Assembly: GCA_964517145.1 (NCBI GenBank)
Contig: CAZFBN010000009.1
Coordinates: forward strand, 1 to 64,000
DNA from: JADJNW01 sp964517145
GTDB taxonomy: Bacteria > Bacteroidota > Bacteroidia > Chitinophagales > Saprospiraceae
Length of the DNA stretch: 64,000 bases
Direction of reading: 5' to 3'
Shown: positions 1 through 9,400 of the stretch, one piece after another
Position numbering within the stretch: position 1 is the first letter of the stretch
How the letters are laid out: every line of letters starts with the position of its first letter
The notes under the pieces: model-generated
The model's input: the letters and a program-made list of their open reading frames with translations, nothing else
Told to the model about the DNA's origin: nothing
The model's database searches: none
Position numbers and translations under genes: made by a program

Positions 1-122
1 TGTACGCCGTGTTTTCCCCAATATTTTATAATGGCGATATTGGACGGGCTGCGCCAAGCCACGCTACCCGGCTTCACTTCATTGGATTGAACAAGAAGGC
101 TGGGATTTTTATAATCAAGCAT
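1..122 (-). CDS. mvaD: Diphosphomevalonate decarboxylase, N-terminal 40 residues (cut by window start)
   Basis: The first 40 codons of a minus-strand gene that continues beyond position 1. The ATG is the complement of 120-122. Residues 25-37 read SPSNIAIIKYWGK, the N-terminal signature of mevalonate diphosphate decarboxylase, a GHMP-fold enzyme that makes isopentenyl diphosphate from mevalonate diphosphate using ATP. Bacteroidota commonly use the mevalonate route for isoprenoids (family knowledge). It lies 37 bases downstream of thrC in the same orientation, with a parS-like palindrome in the gap. The identification rests on this one strong motif; the rest of the enzyme is not visible. Confidence 0.85.
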   Translation of the reverse strand, partial: MLDYKNPSLLVQSNEVKPGSVAWRSPSNIAIIKYWGKHGV

Positions 123-142
123 TGAGTGGAGTTTTAATTAAA

Positions 143-158
143 ATGTTCCACGTGGAAC
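143..158. other. parS: parS-like centromere site, perfect 16-bp palindrome
   Basis: The sequence TGTTCCACGTGGAACA is a perfect palindrome. It matches the ParB-binding consensus TGTTNCACGTGNAACA at every defined base. It occupies the 37-base gap between thrC and mvaD. parS sites nucleate ParB for origin segregation and usually cluster near oriC (established for ParABS). Two near-copies occur at 498 and 46559. Neither parA nor parB is in the window. Confidence 0.8.
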
Positions 159-159
159 A

Positions 160-1464
160 TTAAACCATATTTTGCAACAGCCATTCTTTGAACGGCTCAT
201 ATTCAACAGTTGTCGGCAACGCTTGTTTAGGTTTATCTGCTAAAATTGCCAATCTTTTTGGCACTTCTATGAGAAGCCGCAAAATTGCTTCAACATCATC
301 TTTAAACTTCGCCGGATGCGCCGTTTCCAAAATCACTCCCAGTGCAGTGGGCTCTTTTTGCAAATAAGCCTGCAACGCCAAATACCCAACCGCCCCATGT
401 GGATCGATTACATACTGGTATTTCTCAAAAATTTCGCGCATGGCTTCCTTGGTTTGCTCATCCGTGAAAGCATAACCAGCAATTTCATCTCTCATAATGT
501 TCCACGTGGAACCATACAAATCTAACATACGCGCAAAATTAGATGGATTGCCCACATCCATTGCATTAGACAATGTTGCGTACGAAGGATGCGGATTGTA
601 ATTCCCACTTTGCAGATACTTGGGCACTACGTCATTGATATTTGTCGCTGCCAGAAAATGATGCACTGGCAATCCCATTTTTTTAGCCAACAACCCTGCT
701 GTTAAATTGCCAAAATTACCGCTCGGAATACTAAAAACCACCGGGCGATTTTCGTCCATCACTTGTTTGTACGCTTCAAAATAATAAAATGATTGTGGAA
801 TCAAACGAGCAATATTGATCGAATTTGCCGAACTCAACCGGATTTTTTCTGTCAATTCCGAATCTAAAAATGCTTGTTTCACCAAAGCTTGGCAATCGTC
901 AAACGTACCATTTACTTCCAACGCTGTGATATTATGACCAAGCGTAGTCAATTGTTTTTCCTGCAACAAACTCACTTTCCCGGAAGGGTAAAGGATCACC
1001 ACGCGAATGCCCGGCGTTTGATAAAATCCTGCCGCCACCGCACCACCCGTATCCCCGGAAGTTGCCACCAAAATCACCAATTCTTGCTCTTCCCCACGAT
1101 TGAAATAGCTCATCAACTGCGCCATAAAACGCGCCCCGAAATCTTTGAACGCCAGCGAAGGTCCATGAAACAATTCCAGGATATGTACTTGCTCATCCAA
1201 CGCAACCACAGGAGCCGGAAAAGTGATGGATTGCTGAACAATTTGCTGCAAATCTGCATCAGGAATAGCGCCTTGCAGTAAGTTTTTTGCCACTGCAAAA
1301 GCAAGCTCCGCGAAGCTGTATTGTTTCAAATTTTGGAGAAAATCGTTGGGCAGAGTAGGGATGGTAGTGGGCATGTACAAGCCGTTGTCGGGCGGCAGCC
1401 CCTGGAAAACCGCTTCGCGTAACGACACGACGTGCGATTTGTTTTTTGTACTGTAGAGTTGCAT
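160..1464 (-). CDS. thrC: Threonine synthase
   Basis: Converts O-phosphohomoserine to threonine with pyridoxal phosphate; last step of threonine synthesis. 434 residues, normal for the family. The PLP lysine is K107 in HGPSLAFKDFG. SGDTGGA (about residue 135) and PSGNFGNL (about 247) are the usual phosphate and cofactor-binding loops. The ATG (1462-1464) is 9 bases after the thrB stop, so it is the last gene of thrA-thrB-thrC. A 15/16 parS match lies inside the coding sequence at 498-513 and encodes part of GSTWNI. Confidence 0.97.
   Translation of the reverse strand: MQLYSTKNKSHVVSLREAVFQGLPPDNGLYMPTTIPTLPNDFLQNLKQYSFAELAFAVAKNLLQGAIPDADLQQIVQQSITFPAPVVALDEQVHILELFHGPSLAFKDFGARFMAQLMSYFNRGEEQELVILVATSGDTGGAVAAGFYQTPGIRVVILYPSGKVSLLQEKQLTTLGHNITALEVNGTFDDCQALVKQAFLDSELTEKIRLSSANSINIARLIPQSFYYFEAYKQVMDENRPVVFSIPSGNFGNLTAGLLAKKMGLPVHHFLAATNINDVVPKYLQSGNYNPHPSYATLSNAMDVGNPSNFARMLDLYGSTWNIMRDEIAGYAFTDEQTKEAMREIFEKYQYVIDPHGAVGYLALQAYLQKEPTALGVILETAHPAKFKDDVEAILRLLIEVPKRLAILADKPKQALPTTVEYEPFKEWLLQNMV
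498..513. other. parS-like site inside thrC (15/16 match)
   Basis: TGTTCCACGTGGAACC differs from the perfect copy at 143-158 only in the last base. It lies within the thrC reading frame, 355 bases from the first copy. Intragenic parS sites are well known in other bacteria. Function is inferred from sequence and the neighbouring perfect site. Confidence 0.6.
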
Positions 1465-1473
1465 GCTGAAATT

Positions 1474-2448
1474 TTAAAGTCGAATGGCTCCATTTTTATT
1501 AATCACGGAGACAAAAACCTGATTGGCAATATTGAACGCATCAGCCACCGCTTGCATTGCTTTCCCCACTTGCTCCGCTGTTTCACGTCCTACGCTCAGC
1601 GCAAAGATGGAAGGTCCTGCGCCAGAAATGCTACACCCCAGGGCACCGGCTTCAACGGCGGCATTTTTTACATCATAAAAATGCGGAATTAAATGCGCCC
1701 GCTGTGGTTCAATTACGACATCGTGCAAAGAGCGACGAATCAATTCAAAATCAGAATTCAACAACCCAACGATTAAGCCCGCCAGATTTCCGCTCTGTTC
1801 AATGTGTTTTTTCAAAGGCACATTTTCACTCAATACACCCCGCGCATCTTTGGTCAGAATTTGAATTTGCGAAAATAAAACCGTTGCATACAAATTTTCC
1901 GGCAAGGGCAAATTATGCACATCCAAATCCTGATTACTCCGAATCATTACAATACCGCCCAACAGGCACGGCGCTACATTATCCGCATGATATGCACCAT
2001 CGGCAATTTGCTCACCCAACACCGCAAAAGGCAACAGTTCTTTCCGGGTCAAAGGGCAGCCCAGCAATTCATTCACCGCCACTACTCCACCCACCGCACT
2101 CGCCGCACTCGACCCCATGCCACTGCCAAACGGCATCTTTTTGTGAATTTCTAATTCAATCCCGCGCTCTTCGCCAATGTGTTCCAGAAATTTTTTCGCA
2201 GCAAAACCCGCTGTATTTTTTTCAATATCATACGGCAATTTTCCACCGTCGCCGGTAATTTTTGCAATTCTAAATCCGGGTTCGTCAGAAAATCTTGCTA
2301 CAATTTCGTCACCAGGTCGCTCTAACGCAAAGCCCAGAATGTCGAAACCACAAGCTACATTCGCTACGGTTGCCGGTGTAAAAATTCTGACCTCCGCTGG
2401 TAATTCTGTTGCTACACTTTGCGAATCGCTTTTTGAAAAAGAATGCAT
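1474..2448 (-). CDS. thrB: Homoserine kinase
   Basis: Phosphorylates homoserine to O-phosphohomoserine with ATP. 324 residues, GHMP kinase family. The ATP-binding GHMP motif PFGSGMGSSAAS is at residues 106-117, and the C-terminal GCSISGAGPSIFAL motif lies near residue 270. N-terminal PATVANVACGFDILGFAL (about 25-42) is typical of ThrB. It sits between thrA (259 bases upstream, with an intervening inverted repeat) and thrC (9 bases downstream). The ATG at 2446-2448 is well placed before the conserved start. Confidence 0.96.
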   Translation of the reverse strand: MHSFSKSDSQSVATELPAEVRIFTPATVANVACGFDILGFALERPGDEIVARFSDEPGFRIAKITGDGGKLPYDIEKNTAGFAAKKFLEHIGEERGIELEIHKKMPFGSGMGSSAASAVGGVVAVNELLGCPLTRKELLPFAVLGEQIADGAYHADNVAPCLLGGIVMIRSNQDLDVHNLPLPENLYATVLFSQIQILTKDARGVLSENVPLKKHIEQSGNLAGLIVGLLNSDFELIRRSLHDVVIEPQRAHLIPHFYDVKNAAVEAGALGCSISGAGPSIFALSVGRETAEQVGKAMQAVADAFNIANQVFVSVINKNGAIRL

Positions 2449-2532
2449 ATTATATTTCTTTAAAAGAACAACTCTCTCCTAAGAGAAATATTAAAATTGA
2501 TAAAAAGAGACAGCACATTAGGCAACAATGGC

Positions 2533-2603
2533 AACGCGGACGACACGGATCACGCGAATGAACGCGGTTAAAGCAATCCGCGCCTGTCTGTGTCGTCCGC
2601 GTT
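2533..2603. repeat. Intergenic inverted repeat between thrA and thrB
   Basis: Two perfect 14-base arms, AACGCGGACGACAC (2533-2546) and GTGTCGTCCGCGTT (2590-2603), enclose 43 bases that repeat related GC-rich words (CGCGTT, CGCGGA). The stretch is far more GC-rich than the surrounding intergenic DNA. It could fold in the thrA-thrB transcript or be a copy of a dispersed palindromic element. There is no clear T-run, so it is not a typical terminator. Confidence 0.6.
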
Positions 2604-2707
2604 CTCCGCGTTCCGATTAATGGGATACGGGCGACACAGCAGCAAGCTGCTGTTCAGTTTGCTCATCATTTTTAATATCACCTCTATCATCGAGTTGTTC
2701 ATTATTT

Positions 2708-5167
2708 CTAACTCAAATAATTTCCAATTCTGATAATTTCCGCAAAAACGCCCGCCGCTGTTACTTCTGCACCCGCTCCGGGTCCGCGCACCACCAAAGG
2801 GCGTTCTTTGTACCGCTCTGTTGTAAACACAATCATATTGTCACTGCCGCTCAGGAAATAGAAAGGATGTGATTGATCCACTGCCTCTACTCCAATGGTC
2901 GCTCTGCCATTTTCCAGTTTTGCCACCATACGCAGGACTTTTCCATCCGCTGCCGCCGTTGCCCGGAGATTTTCAAAATAATCATCAGCTGCTGCTAACT
3001 CCATAAAAAATGCTTCGACCGTTTGTGCCTGTTGGCACGCTTCTGGTAAAACATTATTCATATCAACTTCAACGGCTTCCAAAGGGAGTCCCGTTTCCCG
3101 CGCCAAAATGATTAACTTGCGGCGCACGTCAATTCCATTCAGATCAATCCGCGGATCAGGTTCGGTATAACCCAATTCCTTCGCACATTTTACAATCTCA
3201 CTAAACTGTGTTCCTGCCTTAAAAGAATTAAACACATACGACATCGATCCTGACAACACCCCTTCAATTTTGATAATCCGATCTCCACTCGTAATCAAAT
3301 CATTCAAAGTAGAAATCACCGGTAGTCCGGCACCCACATTTGTTTCATACAAAAATTGCACGCTACGTTTGGCGGCAATATTCTTTAAACGCTGATATTG
3401 CAAAAACGAAGAAGACGTCGCAATTTTATTAGGCGTAGAAATCGAAATGCTAGCGTCCAGAATATCTTCATAAAAATTAGCCACCTGCTCGTTCGCGGTA
3501 TTATCCACAAAAATGGTATTGGCTAAATTCAATTCTTTCATCCGCTCCACAAAACCACGCAGGTTGCAAGGCTCCCCTTTTTCGTTCAATTCTTCTTTCC
3601 AGTTTTGCAACGAAATCCCGTCTTCATTCAGCAACATTTTGCGGCTATTGGACAAGCCGACGATTTTTATTTCCGTTGAATATTTTTCTTTTAAAAACGC
3701 GGCTTGCTCCTGCATCTGTTTTAATAAAGTGCCACCGATCAATCCCGTTCCAACAATGAACAAATGCAATTCTTTTGTATCAGACAAAAAGAACGCTTCA
3801 TGCAGTGCATTGAGCGCTTTGCTTTCATCTGGCTGGTTGACGACGACCGAAATATTCAACTCCGAAGAGCCCTGGGCAATGGCAACGACATTAATCCCGT
3901 TTTTACCCAGTGCTTGAAACAGCTGCCCGGCGATACCCGGCTGGTAACGCATATTTTCACCAATAACGGCGATGACAGAAAGTTCATCTTCAATTTTAAC
4001 CGGTTCGACGACACCTGCCTTGATTTCATTGGCAAATTCTTCTTCCGTCTGGCGTTTGGCTTTTCTGGCGGCATCCGGCTGCACCGCAAAACTGATGGAA
4101 TGTTCGGACGAACCCTGCGTAATCAAAATGACATTAATATTGGCTTTTGCCAAAGAACCAAACAAACGAGCCGCCGTGCCAGGTGTACCAAACAATCCGC
4201 TTCCCTGCAAGGTCAGCAGCGTCACCTGATTGATAGAAGAAATGCCTTTCACCGGCGGATGTCCGCTGGCATCAGGTTTGTCAGAAATATAAGTGCCGGC
4301 AAAGGTCGGATTAAAAGTATTTTTAATAACAATTGGAATTCTTTTCAACAATGCCGGTTGAATCGTAGGCGGATAAATGACTTTGGCACCAAAATGCGAC
4401 ATTTCCATCGCCTCGGCGTAAGTCATGGTCGGAATGGTGAAGGCTTTTTTCACTTTGCGCGGGTCAGCGGTGAGTACGCCGTTGACGTCTGTCCAGATTT
4501 CGATGACGTCTGCATGAAGTCCAGCGCCGAGCAGTGCCGCCGTGTAGTCAGAACCGCCGCGTCCGAGCGTCGTTGTCAAGCCACCTTTGGAGGAAGCCAC
4601 AAATCCCGTAACTATCTGAATTTCAGGATTTTGCTTGTAATAATCTTGAATATTCTGGTACGTTTTTTCAAAATCAACATTTGCCGAGCCGAATTTCTTG
4701 TCGGTTTTGATAATTTTTCGGGCATCTAAATAGCTGGCATTCAATCCATTCTGACGCAGGGCATAAGTAATGAGGTACGCCGAATTGCGTTCGCCGAAAC
4801 TCAACACATAGTCCATTGTTCGGGGCGAAGCTTCGCGCAGTAAGAAAATACCGTGCAGCAAATTTTTCAACACCTCGTGATTGGTTTCCAATTCCGGCAT
4901 TGCCTGCGAAAGATAATCGCGGTTGAGCAATTCGTGCGCCGCCGTGAGATGCCGGTCATGAAATGTTTCAAACAAGGATTGATAGGATTCATCTCCTTTT
5001 GCTGCCAGAATCGCCATTTTAATCAGCGAATCGGTGACGCCGCTAAAAGCAGAAAAGACCACCGTGAATTTTTCACCACGGGTGTAGTAGTCTTTTAAAA
5101 TATCGATGATGCCTCGGATGCGCGCGGGTGTTCCAACGGAAGAGCCGCCAAATTTAAGCACTTTCAT
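2708..5167 (-). CDS. thrA: Bifunctional aspartate kinase / homoserine dehydrogenase
   Basis: Catalyses the first and third steps from aspartate to homoserine. 819 residues, normal for the fused enzyme. The N-terminal kinase starts at MKVLKFGGSSVGT and has GRGGSDYTAALLGAGL near residue 204. Two ACT-type regulatory segments follow (about 310-450), including VTLLTLQGSGLFG and LSVIAVIGENM. The dehydrogenase Rossmann motif FIVGTGLIGGTLL is near residue 470, and GAGLPVISTLNDL and EGVLSGSMSYVFN form the catalytic part. It heads the thrABC operon; the first 50 bases of leader contain a weak hairpin but no recognisable attenuator peptide. Confidence 0.97.
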   Translation of the reverse strand: MKVLKFGGSSVGTPARIRGIIDILKDYYTRGEKFTVVFSAFSGVTDSLIKMAILAAKGDESYQSLFETFHDRHLTAAHELLNRDYLSQAMPELETNHEVLKNLLHGIFLLREASPRTMDYVLSFGERNSAYLITYALRQNGLNASYLDARKIIKTDKKFGSANVDFEKTYQNIQDYYKQNPEIQIVTGFVASSKGGLTTTLGRGGSDYTAALLGAGLHADVIEIWTDVNGVLTADPRKVKKAFTIPTMTYAEAMEMSHFGAKVIYPPTIQPALLKRIPIVIKNTFNPTFAGTYISDKPDASGHPPVKGISSINQVTLLTLQGSGLFGTPGTAARLFGSLAKANINVILITQGSSEHSISFAVQPDAARKAKRQTEEEFANEIKAGVVEPVKIEDELSVIAVIGENMRYQPGIAGQLFQALGKNGINVVAIAQGSSELNISVVVNQPDESKALNALHEAFFLSDTKELHLFIVGTGLIGGTLLKQMQEQAAFLKEKYSTEIKIVGLSNSRKMLLNEDGISLQNWKEELNEKGEPCNLRGFVERMKELNLANTIFVDNTANEQVANFYEDILDASISISTPNKIATSSSFLQYQRLKNIAAKRSVQFLYETNVGAGLPVISTLNDLITSGDRIIKIEGVLSGSMSYVFNSFKAGTQFSEIVKCAKELGYTEPDPRIDLNGIDVRRKLIILARETGLPLEAVEVDMNNVLPEACQQAQTVEAFFMELAAADDYFENLRATAAADGKVLRMVAKLENGRATIGVEAVDQSHPFYFLSGSDNMIVFTTERYKERPLVVRGPGAGAEVTAAGVFAEIIRIGNYLS

Positions 5168-5263
5168 ACGAATGGGATTTTTATCAAGGGCAATATCTGG
5201 TCAAGGCATCCGTATGACTGCCTTCTTTTTTTGTTGAGACAGGCAAAGTCGGGATATGAGTTA

Positions 5264-5271
5264 CAAAAGTA
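5264..5271 (-). promoter_or_regulatory. Bacteroidota-type -7 element upstream of thrA
   Basis: On the minus strand this reads TACTTTTG, an exact TAnnTTTG element, 97 bases before the thrA ATG. A clean TTTG -33 box at the expected spacing is not obvious, so this is a partial promoter match. Confidence 0.45.
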
Positions 5272-5336
5272 TCTAATTTTGAGATAAGTAGCGGATTTGA
5301 TAACAGGAAAAATGCGGTTTGAGATGTTACCTTTTA

Positions 5337-5367
5337 GATTTCACAAATCTCTGAGATTTACGAAATC
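5337..5367. repeat. Two-part inverted repeat between thrA and ybeY
   Basis: GATTTC-AC-AAATCT-CTG-AGATTT-AC-GAAATC forms a palindrome of two 6-bp stems separated by an AC/AC internal mismatch. It lies 10 bases after the ybeY stop. On the minus strand no T-run follows, so it is a weak terminator candidate at best. Confidence 0.45.
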
Positions 5368-5377
5368 GTATCTGGCA

Positions 5378-5836
5378 CTATGCCCATTTTTGCAAAGCTT
5401 CATTTTCTTTTTCCGTCATGCGGGCTTTATCTTCGGGCGTTTTATCGCCGTAACCGCAAAGGTGCAAAACGCCGTGGATGATGACGCGGCGCAGTTCTTC
5501 TTCAAAAGTTACCTTATACGTTGCTGCGTTTTCGCGCACCCGATCAATGCTTATGAATATATCGCCTTCGATTTCAGGCAATTTAGCATATTGAAAAGTA
5601 ATAATATCGGTAAGTGTGTTGTGATCGAGATACTGTTGGTTGAGATCGAGCAGATAGTCATCGCTGCAAAAAATATAACTGATGTGATGCAGCATTTTTT
5701 GCTCTGCTTCGATGATGGCAGAAATCCAGGAGGTAACGCGCGAGGCATCTGCTAAAGTAAAATCAATATCTTCGGTGTTGTACTCGATCAATTCTTCGAT
5801 ATCTTCCGACGCATCCCAGCTAAAAAACGCTTCCAT
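5378..5836 (-). CDS. ybeY: rRNA maturation endoribonuclease YbeY
   Basis: Single-strand endoribonuclease needed for 16S rRNA 3'-end maturation and ribosome quality control (family knowledge). 152 residues, usual length. DIITFQY (about residue 80) and GDIFISIDRV (about 91-100) are conserved. The metal-site signature reads HGVLHLCGYGD (about 118-128). In the textbook motif HGxLHLxGYDH the third ligand is histidine; here aspartate stands in that position. I believe this is common in Bacteroidota, but could not check. It lies downstream of the anti-sigma kinase gene in the same orientation. Confidence 0.93.
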   Translation of the reverse strand: MEAFFSWDASEDIEELIEYNTEDIDFTLADASRVTSWISAIIEAEQKMLHHISYIFCSDDYLLDLNQQYLDHNTLTDIITFQYAKLPEIEGDIFISIDRVRENAATYKVTFEEELRRVIIHGVLHLCGYGDKTPEDKARMTEKENEALQKWA

Positions 5837-5919
5837 GTATTTGGCAAATCAAATTAAAAATATAAATAACACGCACAAGTGTTTGGCGCTTGTTAAAAAT
5901 ACAATTTTAGGTTATCAAT

Positions 5920-6333
5920 TCAGGCAATTTTAAACTGCATTTCTACGGTGCTGCCGTTGTTTTCAAAACGAAGCGCATGCGACAGTTGTTGCATTAAGAA
6001 CACACCGCGTCCGCCGCATTTAGTAATATTTTCCGGCGCAGTAGGATCGGGAATAGCGCGAGGGTCGAAACCGCCACCTTCATCGGTCACTTGAATGGCG
6101 AGTGTATTGCGTTGTTTGCGAAGGTTGATATAAACATTTTTGGATTCATCTCCACAATTACCATGAATGATGGCATTATTCACCGCTTCGGTTAAGCTTA
6201 CAAGAATATTACAATGGAGATCAGGACTGATTCGATATTTTTCTACAATCCTGTTTACAAAAGATTCTAAAACAGCAACGTTTCTTGGATTTGATGGTAA
6301 TTTCAGCATTACTTTGTCTGCTCTCATTTCCAT
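5920..6333 (-). CDS. RsbW-like ATP-binding protein (anti-sigma factor kinase family)
   Basis: A 137-residue GHKL-fold ATPase. The N box is EAVNNAIIHGN (about residues 49-59), the G1 box DEGGGFDP (about 83-90) and the G2 box GGRGVFLM (about 107-114). This is the architecture of RsbW/SpoIIAB serine kinases, which inhibit sigma factors or act in partner-switching modules. No sigma factor, STAS antagonist or PP2C phosphatase gene is adjacent, so the target is unknown. It ends 84 bases before ybeY. Confidence 0.85.
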   Translation of the reverse strand: MEMRADKVMLKLPSNPRNVAVLESFVNRIVEKYRISPDLHCNILVSLTEAVNNAIIHGNCGDESKNVYINLRKQRNTLAIQVTDEGGGFDPRAIPDPTAPENITKCGGRGVFLMQQLSHALRFENNGSTVEMQFKIA

Positions 6334-6478
6334 TGAGCGCTGGAATTTAGACAGTTAACGAATAATGTTTGCTTTCAAACAGTTTGTCCATGGGAGGTAG
6401 GTATTGGGGAAATTAGGCATATAATAAACAGCAGTCCTGCAAAGATAGTTTAATTGCAGGACTACTGCAAGTAAAATT

Positions 6479-9400
6479 TTATTTTGATTTCAAGGTTTTA
6501 AAATACTCTTCCACCAAATTTTTATAATAAGGCTTCAACGTTGGCGAAACCGTTTTGTACAATTCGATTTCAGCCTCGCGTTTTTTGATGTATTCTTCAA
6601 GCGAAGGTGGCATTTTGCGTTCTTTTTCTTTGGCGGTTTCCGCTTTGCGTTTTTCCTCGAAGCCACGCTCGCGTTCGGATTTTTCGTGTTCGAGCAAGCG
6701 CGTCAGAATGTCCTGTTGGCGGCGCAAGGTTTCATTTGTCAATCGCTTATTGACCAATTCAGTCTCGGTTTTATCCATTTGATCAATGAGGTCTTGCAAT
6801 TCTTTGCTCCCCTGCCCGCGTTCCTGCAATTTTTTCTGCTCGTCGCGCAGGCGCTTGCGCAAAGCGGCTTGTTTGGCTGCCATTTCTGCAAATTCTTTAG
6901 CGGTGCCCCCTTCCTTGCCTTGACCTTGCTGGCGCGCTTTTTCCAGGCGTTCTTTCATTTTTTGCAAATCCTGATTCATTTGCTGCTGCCCATCGCTGAT
7001 TTTATCTTTTGGCTCGCCCCCTTGTTGCCCCTGGCTCGGATTGTTGCACATTTGAGAACCTGTCATCATGGATGCCATTTGCTGCTGCATTTGGTTCATC
7101 ATTTCGCTCAGCATCAGAGCCAGATCATTCAAGTTTTTCATCGTTCGTTGCTGGTTATCAGCAGCTTGCGGCTTTTGGCGCTCCTCCAGGTGGTCGATGC
7201 TTTGGCGCATGTTGCCGTTGATTTCCGACACTTTTTCTGTGATGAAAGATTCAATTTGAAACAAGCGCTTACTCAATGCCTGCAAGCTATCTTCCACGAT
7301 GCGGAAATCGTCTTTGATTTTAAACTGTTGCTGCACCAACTCCACGTAGCGCGGCGTATTGATGCTGGCTTTATCAAATTCTTTAATCAAATCTTCCTGA
7401 TCGAACGACAACCCAACGAGGTTTTCCAGCAATTGGCGCAATGCCTGCATGTCTTCCTGCATTTGTTGCATTTCACCTTGCTGCTGCTGCATTTTCATGC
7501 TATTCGCCATATTCTTCATTTTTTCAGCCGCTTTTTTCTGCGACTGCGAAGCTTTCTGGTTTTGCTTTTGCTGCAACTGCTGCTGGCTATTGTTCAAATC
7601 CTTCTCAATGTCCTGCATTTCCTGGTCGTGATCGCCTAGTTCTTTTGGTTTTTCGAGTTCTTCGTTTTTCTTTTCCAACTCGTCCATCTTTTTCTGCAAA
7701 TCCTCAAATTGCTCGTTTATCTGCTCCTGCTTCTCTTGGAGTTGCTCTTGTTTAGACTTATTTTGCTGGTTTTGGTCACTATTTTGCTGTTGATTTTTTT
7801 GGTCGTTTTGCTGCTGCTGGTCTTTATTTTGCTGCTCGTTGGACTTTTGTTCATTCGACTTTTGATCCTCCGATTTCTGATCGTTGGCTTTCTCGTCTTT
7901 TTGCTTTTGATCTTCGCCTTTTTTCTGCTCGTCCAATTTTTGATCTTGTGCCTTTTGTTCGTCTGCCTTTTTGGTTTCCTCGCTCAACTGTTCTTCTTTT
8001 TCTGCAAGTTTTTCCAAATCATCCATGATTTCCTGAATTTGTTGTTCCACTTCCAACTGTTTGAACAATTCGAGCAAGCGATCGAGCTGCTTCTCCATGT
8101 CCTTGTTGTCGAGTTGCGAGTTTTCCATCATTTGCAGGGCATCATCTTTTTCAAGCTTTTGCAGCAAATCTTCAATCTGCTTCATCAACTCTTTCATTTC
8201 CTCGCTCATCACCTCGTCGAACATTTTTTGCAATTGTTCTTGTTTTTGCAAGGTCTCTTCGTTTGGTTGCGAGAATTCCTGCTGATTTTTTTGATTTTCT
8301 TCAAATGCTTTCTTTGCTTCTTCGATGCGTTTTTCTAGTTCTTTTTGGCGTTGCAAGAGCTTTTCCAACTCTTTGCGATTTTGCCAATCAAGGTCTTTTT
8401 CCTGCAATAATTTTTCACGTGCCTTTTTCAGTTCCTCCTGCAAACGACGCGATTCCTCCAGGGCTTTTTTCAAATCGTCTTTCACCTGCTCGTTGTTTTT
8501 TTCTGCCATTGCGCGGTATTGTTCTACGGTTGGCGTCGCATATACCATCAGGTTGGTGCGCGCCGACTTGCTACCGCTTACGCCGTCATTGTCAAAGGTT
8601 TCAAAATAATACGTTACCTCATCTCCAGGCGCAAGTTCCAATACGCGCAGGTCAAAAATATGATCAAAACGAGTTTGTTTTCCAACAGGCTTGCCCAGTT
8701 TGAGCGTTTGAAGGGAGCCTTGCTGTCCATTGGCTTTTTTAATGCGATAATTGAAAGACAAACTCAACAAACCGTAGTCATCGCTGGCATCGCCCACGAA
8801 ATACAGCACTTTGTTGTCGGTACTATCCTGAAATTTTTCTGCCGTAATATTAGGATATAAATCAGGAATAACCGTGATGCTGTAACTAATCGAATCGCCT
8901 TGCGGCACTAGTTGATTGGAAATGAACACTTTATAAGGCTCATCTTTGACGGCTTGCTTTTTATAAGTAAACAAGTCATCGGAAAAGCGTTTGATATCTT
9001 CCATTTTACCACTGGCAAACTGGATGCGAATGTTGTCGGTATTCTCCGCATTAAAAATCCAGTCGATGCGCGTACCGGCGGGCACTACGAGATCGCCCAC
9101 GCTCGACAGTTGCTCATCATTGCGACCTACATATGCCGGATAATCCAGTTTTACATCAAAACCTAGAATATTCGGCTTTTTCAATACTTCGAGGGTAAAT
9201 TCTTTGGATTCCACCAATCCTGCAGCCAATTGAAAATCAAGGTCTTTCTGCACATTGCTAAATTGGTAAGTGAAAAGGTTGGGCGCTTCTTTGGTCAATC
9301 GATACTGCACACCTTCTACATCAATAAAAACCTCATTCGGCAGTTGCGTACCTTCAATTTGAACTTTCAATGGAAAATCTCCGAATTGGATAACGGACAA

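Noticed and set aside
32..166. Plus-strand open stretch ending in FHVEH near the window start
   Set aside because: No upstream start after the in-frame stop at 29-31; the minus strand encodes the clear mvaD N-terminus and the FHVEH end is just the translated parS palindrome.
3764..4729. 321-codon plus-strand frame
   Set aside because: Antisense to thrA; no recognisable motif and improbable composition.
5168..5377. Threonine attenuator or riboswitch upstream of thrA
   Set aside because: No Thr/Ile-rich leader peptide, no terminator/antiterminator pair and no riboswitch core could be recognised.
7709..8338. Long hydrophobic Leu/Phe-rich plus-strand frame
   Set aside because: It is the antisense of the Gln/Lys/Glu-rich coiled coil of the DUF4175 gene; antisense of such codons reads as Leu/Phe/Val and mimics membrane proteins.
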